Assembly (NCBI RefSeq): GCF_005049285.1
Contig: NZ_SOSC01000001.1
Span: forward strand, 124,001-188,000
Length of the DNA: 64,000 nucleotides
From: Halorientalis salina
GTDB taxonomy: Archaea; Halobacteriota; Halobacteria; Halobacteriales; Haloarculaceae
Direction of reading: 5' to 3'
Shown one piece after another: positions 61,891 to 64,000 of the stretch (position 1 is its first letter; every line of letters starts with the position of its first letter). A program made the translations under genes and the position numbers. The notes under the pieces were generated by a model, which saw only the letters and a list, made by a program, of their open reading frames with translations, was not told the origin of the DNA and searched no databases.

Positions 61891-63471
61891 ATGAGCCAGC
61901 AGGAAGAGCCCGACGCGGACACCGGGGAGGACGCCCCCATCGAAGAGCTCCGCGAGCGCAAACGGGAGGCTCAACTCGGCGGCGGCAAGGAGCGCATCCA
62001 GCGCCAGCACGACAAAGGCAAGCTGACCGCCCGTGAGCGCATCGACTACCTCGTCGACGACGGGACCTTCCAGGAGGTCGATCCGTTCGTCGAACACCGG
62101 GCACAGGCGTTCGGCATGGACGAGAAGACGTTCGCAGGCGACGCCGTCGTCACGGGCTACGGCGAGGTCAACGGGCGGAAGCTGTTCCTCTTCGCCCACG
62201 ATTTTACGGTGCTGGGCGGCTCCGTCGGCGAGGTCGTCGCCGACAAGATCTGCAAGGTCATGGACAAGGCCATCGAGACCGGCGTGCCGGTGGTCGGCCT
62301 CAACGATTCGGGCGGGGCGCGCATCCAGGAGGGCGTCGATTCCCTCGTGGGTTTCGCCAAGATCTTCCAGCGCAACACGGAAGCCTCGGGACTCATCCCC
62401 CAGATCTCGGCGATCATGGGCCCCTGTGCCGGCGGCGCGACCTACTCGCCGGCGCTGACGGACTTCACCTTCATGGTCGAGGACACCAGCCACATGTTCA
62501 TCACGGGGCCGGACGTCATCCAGACGGTCACCGGCGAGCAGGTGTCCAAGGAGGAACTCGGCGGCGCGAAGACACACGCGACGAAGTCAGGCGTCGCGCA
62601 CTTCACCGCTCGCTCGGAAGAAGAGGCCCTAGACGACATCCGGCGGCTCCTCTCGTATCTCCCGCAGAACAACATGGAGGACCCGCCGCGGGTCCAGCCC
62701 TGGGACGACCCCGACCGGCGGTGTGACGAGCTCGGCGACATCGTCCCCGACGAGCCGCGCAAGCCCTACGACATGTGCGCGGTCATCGACCGGATCGTCG
62801 ACGAGGACTCCTTTTTCGAGGTCCACGACGGCTGGGCGCGCAACGTCGTCACCGGGTACAGCCGCCTCGACGGGCGCGTCGTCGGCGTCGTCGCCAACCA
62901 GCCCCGGGTTTCGGCCGGGACGCTGGACATCGACGCCGCCGAGAAGGCGGCCCGGTTCGTCCGCTTCTGTGACTCCTTTAACATCCCCATTTTGACGCTG
63001 GTGGACGTGCCCGGGTTCATGCCCGGGACCGACCAGGAGCACAACGGGATCATCCGCCGCGGCGCGAAGCTCATCTACGCCTACGCCGAGGCGACGGTGC
63101 CACTCATGTCGGTCATCGTCCGGAAGGCCTACGGGGGCGCGTACATCGTCATGTCATCGAAGTTCCTTGGGTCCGACGTCAACTACGCGTGGCCAGGCTC
63201 GGAGATGGCCGTGCTCGGGCCGCGGGGTGCGGTCAACATCCTCTATCGGAAGGAACTGGCCAAAGCTGACGACCCCGACGCCAGACGCCAGGAGCTGATG
63301 GACGAGTTCCGCGAGGAGTTCGCCCATCCCTACGGCCCGGCCAAACGGGGATACCTCGACGACGTCATCGAGCCCCAGGACACTCGCAAACGGCTCATCG
63401 ACGACCTGGACCTGCTCGAACGAAAGCGCGAGGACACGCCCCCCAAGGACCACGGGAACATTCCGCTATGA
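61891..63471 (+). CDS. pccB: Acyl-CoA (propionyl/acetyl-CoA) carboxylase beta subunit
   Basis: 526 residues of the carboxyltransferase family: RERIDYLVDDGTFQEVDPFV, GLNDSGGARIQEGVDSLVGF, the second-half AYAEATVPLMSVIVRKAYGG and the C-terminal DVIEPQDTRKRLI are all conserved. It transfers carboxyl from biotin to propionyl-CoA or acetyl-CoA. The partner biotin carboxylase gene is not in the window. It overlaps the next small gene by four bases, and follows phaB closely. Confidence 0.93.
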   Translation: MSQQEEPDADTGEDAPIEELRERKREAQLGGGKERIQRQHDKGKLTARERIDYLVDDGTFQEVDPFVEHRAQAFGMDEKTFAGDAVVTGYGEVNGRKLFLFAHDFTVLGGSVGEVVADKICKVMDKAIETGVPVVGLNDSGGARIQEGVDSLVGFAKIFQRNTEASGLIPQISAIMGPCAGGATYSPALTDFTFMVEDTSHMFITGPDVIQTVTGEQVSKEELGGAKTHATKSGVAHFTARSEEEALDDIRRLLSYLPQNNMEDPPRVQPWDDPDRRCDELGDIVPDEPRKPYDMCAVIDRIVDEDSFFEVHDGWARNVVTGYSRLDGRVVGVVANQPRVSAGTLDIDAAEKAARFVRFCDSFNIPILTLVDVPGFMPGTDQEHNGIIRRGAKLIYAYAEATVPLMSVIVRKAYGGAYIVMSSKFLGSDVNYAWPGSEMAVLGPRGAVNILYRKELAKADDPDARRQELMDEFREEFAHPYGPAKRGYLDDVIEPQDTRKRLIDDLDLLERKREDTPPKDHGNIPL

Positions 63472-63782
63472 GGGGTCCCGAGGACCGTACGAACGGACAC
63501 GACGACGTGATCGAGATTCACCTCGACACGTTGCTCGACAGCCTCGAATTCGAGGGTACCGAGGTCCCAGATGAGGCCGAGGCCGCGGCCATCGCGTCGG
63601 CCGTCGGGACCTACCTCGCCGACAGGCAGCGAGCTGTGGCGGGGCAATCGGTGGAGACGACCGAAACGGTTCCAGAGTGGAAACTCGCCGGTCGGTTCGA
63701 ATCGGTCGGTTGGCCGTCGCGACGCCGTCCGCGAAACGTCGAGCGCGGCCGAGAGTGGCAGGCCGCTGCGCACTCGCTGTAA
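63468..63782 (+). CDS. Small acyl-CoA carboxylase subunit (PccX/epsilon-like)
   Basis: 104 residues, ATGA-coupled to pccB. The acidic N-terminal half (DDVIEIHLDTLLDSLEFEGT) and the tail WKLAGRFESVGWPSRRRPRN, ending REWQAAAHSL, recall the short, poorly conserved third subunits of actinobacterial and haloarchaeal acyl-CoA carboxylases. PccX of Haloferax mediterranei has such a role. The identity rests mainly on position and on the W..AGR.E pattern, so it is provisional. Confidence 0.6.
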   Translation: MRGPEDRTNGHDDVIEIHLDTLLDSLEFEGTEVPDEAEAAAIASAVGTYLADRQRAVAGQSVETTETVPEWKLAGRFESVGWPSRRRPRNVERGREWQAAAHSL

Positions 63783-63833
63783 CCGCCGACAGCGGGCGGT
63801 CGACGCGGCCCCCGCTTCGTGTTGTAAAGTCTC

Positions 63834-63852
63834 TTAGTAGGCCGACCTAAAA
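63834..63852. promoter_or_regulatory. Third, imperfect iron-type operator near the right edge
   Basis: TTAGTAGG-CCGA-CCTAAAA keeps the TAGG-N4-CCTA core (63838-63849) and a full right half, while the left half has a two-base insertion-like change. It precedes the start region of a gene running out of the window. Confidence 0.5.
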
Positions 63853-63913
63853 ATGGCGGCAATGAACGAGCACGATGTGCGCGGATGGCGAGAGAGCGGA
63901 CGGGTGATCGGTC

Positions 63914-64000
63914 GTGGGAACTAACGCCGGTACCGGCCAGATGGACCGGGAACGTTCGGCGCGGTCGTCGGATCATGGAACGGACGAACGGGAGCGGGAA
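63914..64000 (+). CDS. Possible start of a gene cut by the right edge
   Basis: A GTG at 63914 opens a frame (GTNAGTGQMDRERSARSSDH) that stays open to the window end; an in-frame ATG is at 63941. It lies about 60 bases after the iron-type operator. A 20-codon frame from the ATG at 63862 (TAA at 63922-63924) overlaps it. The product cannot be recognised from 29 residues. An iron-uptake gene is suggested only by the operator. Confidence 0.3.
   Translation, partial: MGTNAGTGQMDRERSARSSDHGTDERERE

Overview
The window is a 64 kb piece of a haloarchaeal chromosome. The evidence is a GC-rich sequence, very acidic proteins, archaeal translation and RNA polymerase genes in archaeal order, intron-less archaeal tRNAs without an encoded CCA, many start codons 25-30 bases after a TATA-like box (leaderless transcripts), archaellin, diphthamide and mevalonate-pathway genes, and several haloarchaea-only families. 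The Haloarculaceae are a reasonable guess from the gene mix, but this cannot be settled from the window.

Layout. 1-1.8 kb: end of a DUF456 membrane protein, a tiny cysteine protein, an HTH-GNAT acetyltransferase and a hypothetical. 1.8-6.5 kb: a fix/ETF operon (zinc ferredoxin, EtfB, EtfA, ETF-quinone oxidoreductase) that passes electrons from acyl-CoA dehydrogenases to the quinone pool. 6.6-24.5 kb: the archaeal information-processing and isoprenoid supercluster, read leftwards: tRNA-Ser, S13, S4, S11, RpoD, tRNA-Leu, L18e, L13, S9, RpoN, RpoK, enolase, S2, DUF5518, mevalonate kinase, isopentenyl phosphate kinase, RNase J, IdsA, GltX. It is interrupted by an acyl-CoA dehydrogenase, a dienoyl-CoA-reductase-like SDR, an acidic-tailed membrane protein and two further membrane proteins. 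24.7-35.9 kb: MoaA, Mrp/NBP35, a membrane phosphoesterase, a lone archaellin, TyrRS, an HxlR regulator facing a flavin reductase, a phosphotransferase facing a second acyl-CoA dehydrogenase, and an NrtS-like protein. 35.99-36.46 kb: a non-coding block made almost wholly of perfect hairpins. 36.5-48.1 kb: rhomboid protease, METTL5-like methyltransferase, esterase, two paralogous surface proteins (one with collagen-like and Met/His-rich inserts), Dph2, YlbF-like protein, a kinase-less 7TM sensor, an MBL hydrolase, a coiled-coil protein and a HisG-like protein.

48.1-52.8 kb is an AT-richer accessory patch. It holds a long gene desert with a nested inverted repeat, a DUF5805-integrase pair, and a broken 3' fragment of nuoD. 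52.8-55.7 kb has two glycosyltransferases facing each other. 55.7-60.9 kb is an iron ABC importer (lipoprotein, permease, ATPase) next to a reversibly-glycosylated-polypeptide family gene. Both promoters carry a TAGG-N4-CCTA iron-type operator, and a third copy lies near the right edge. 61.1-63.8 kb is an acetoacetyl-CoA reductase, acyl-CoA carboxylase beta subunit and small-subunit cluster.

Acting together: the ETF operon, two acyl-CoA dehydrogenases, the dienoyl-CoA-reductase-like SDR, the ACAD-type phosphotransferase and the PhaB/PccB genes point to active acyl-CoA metabolism. The iron importer with its operators forms a small iron regulon.
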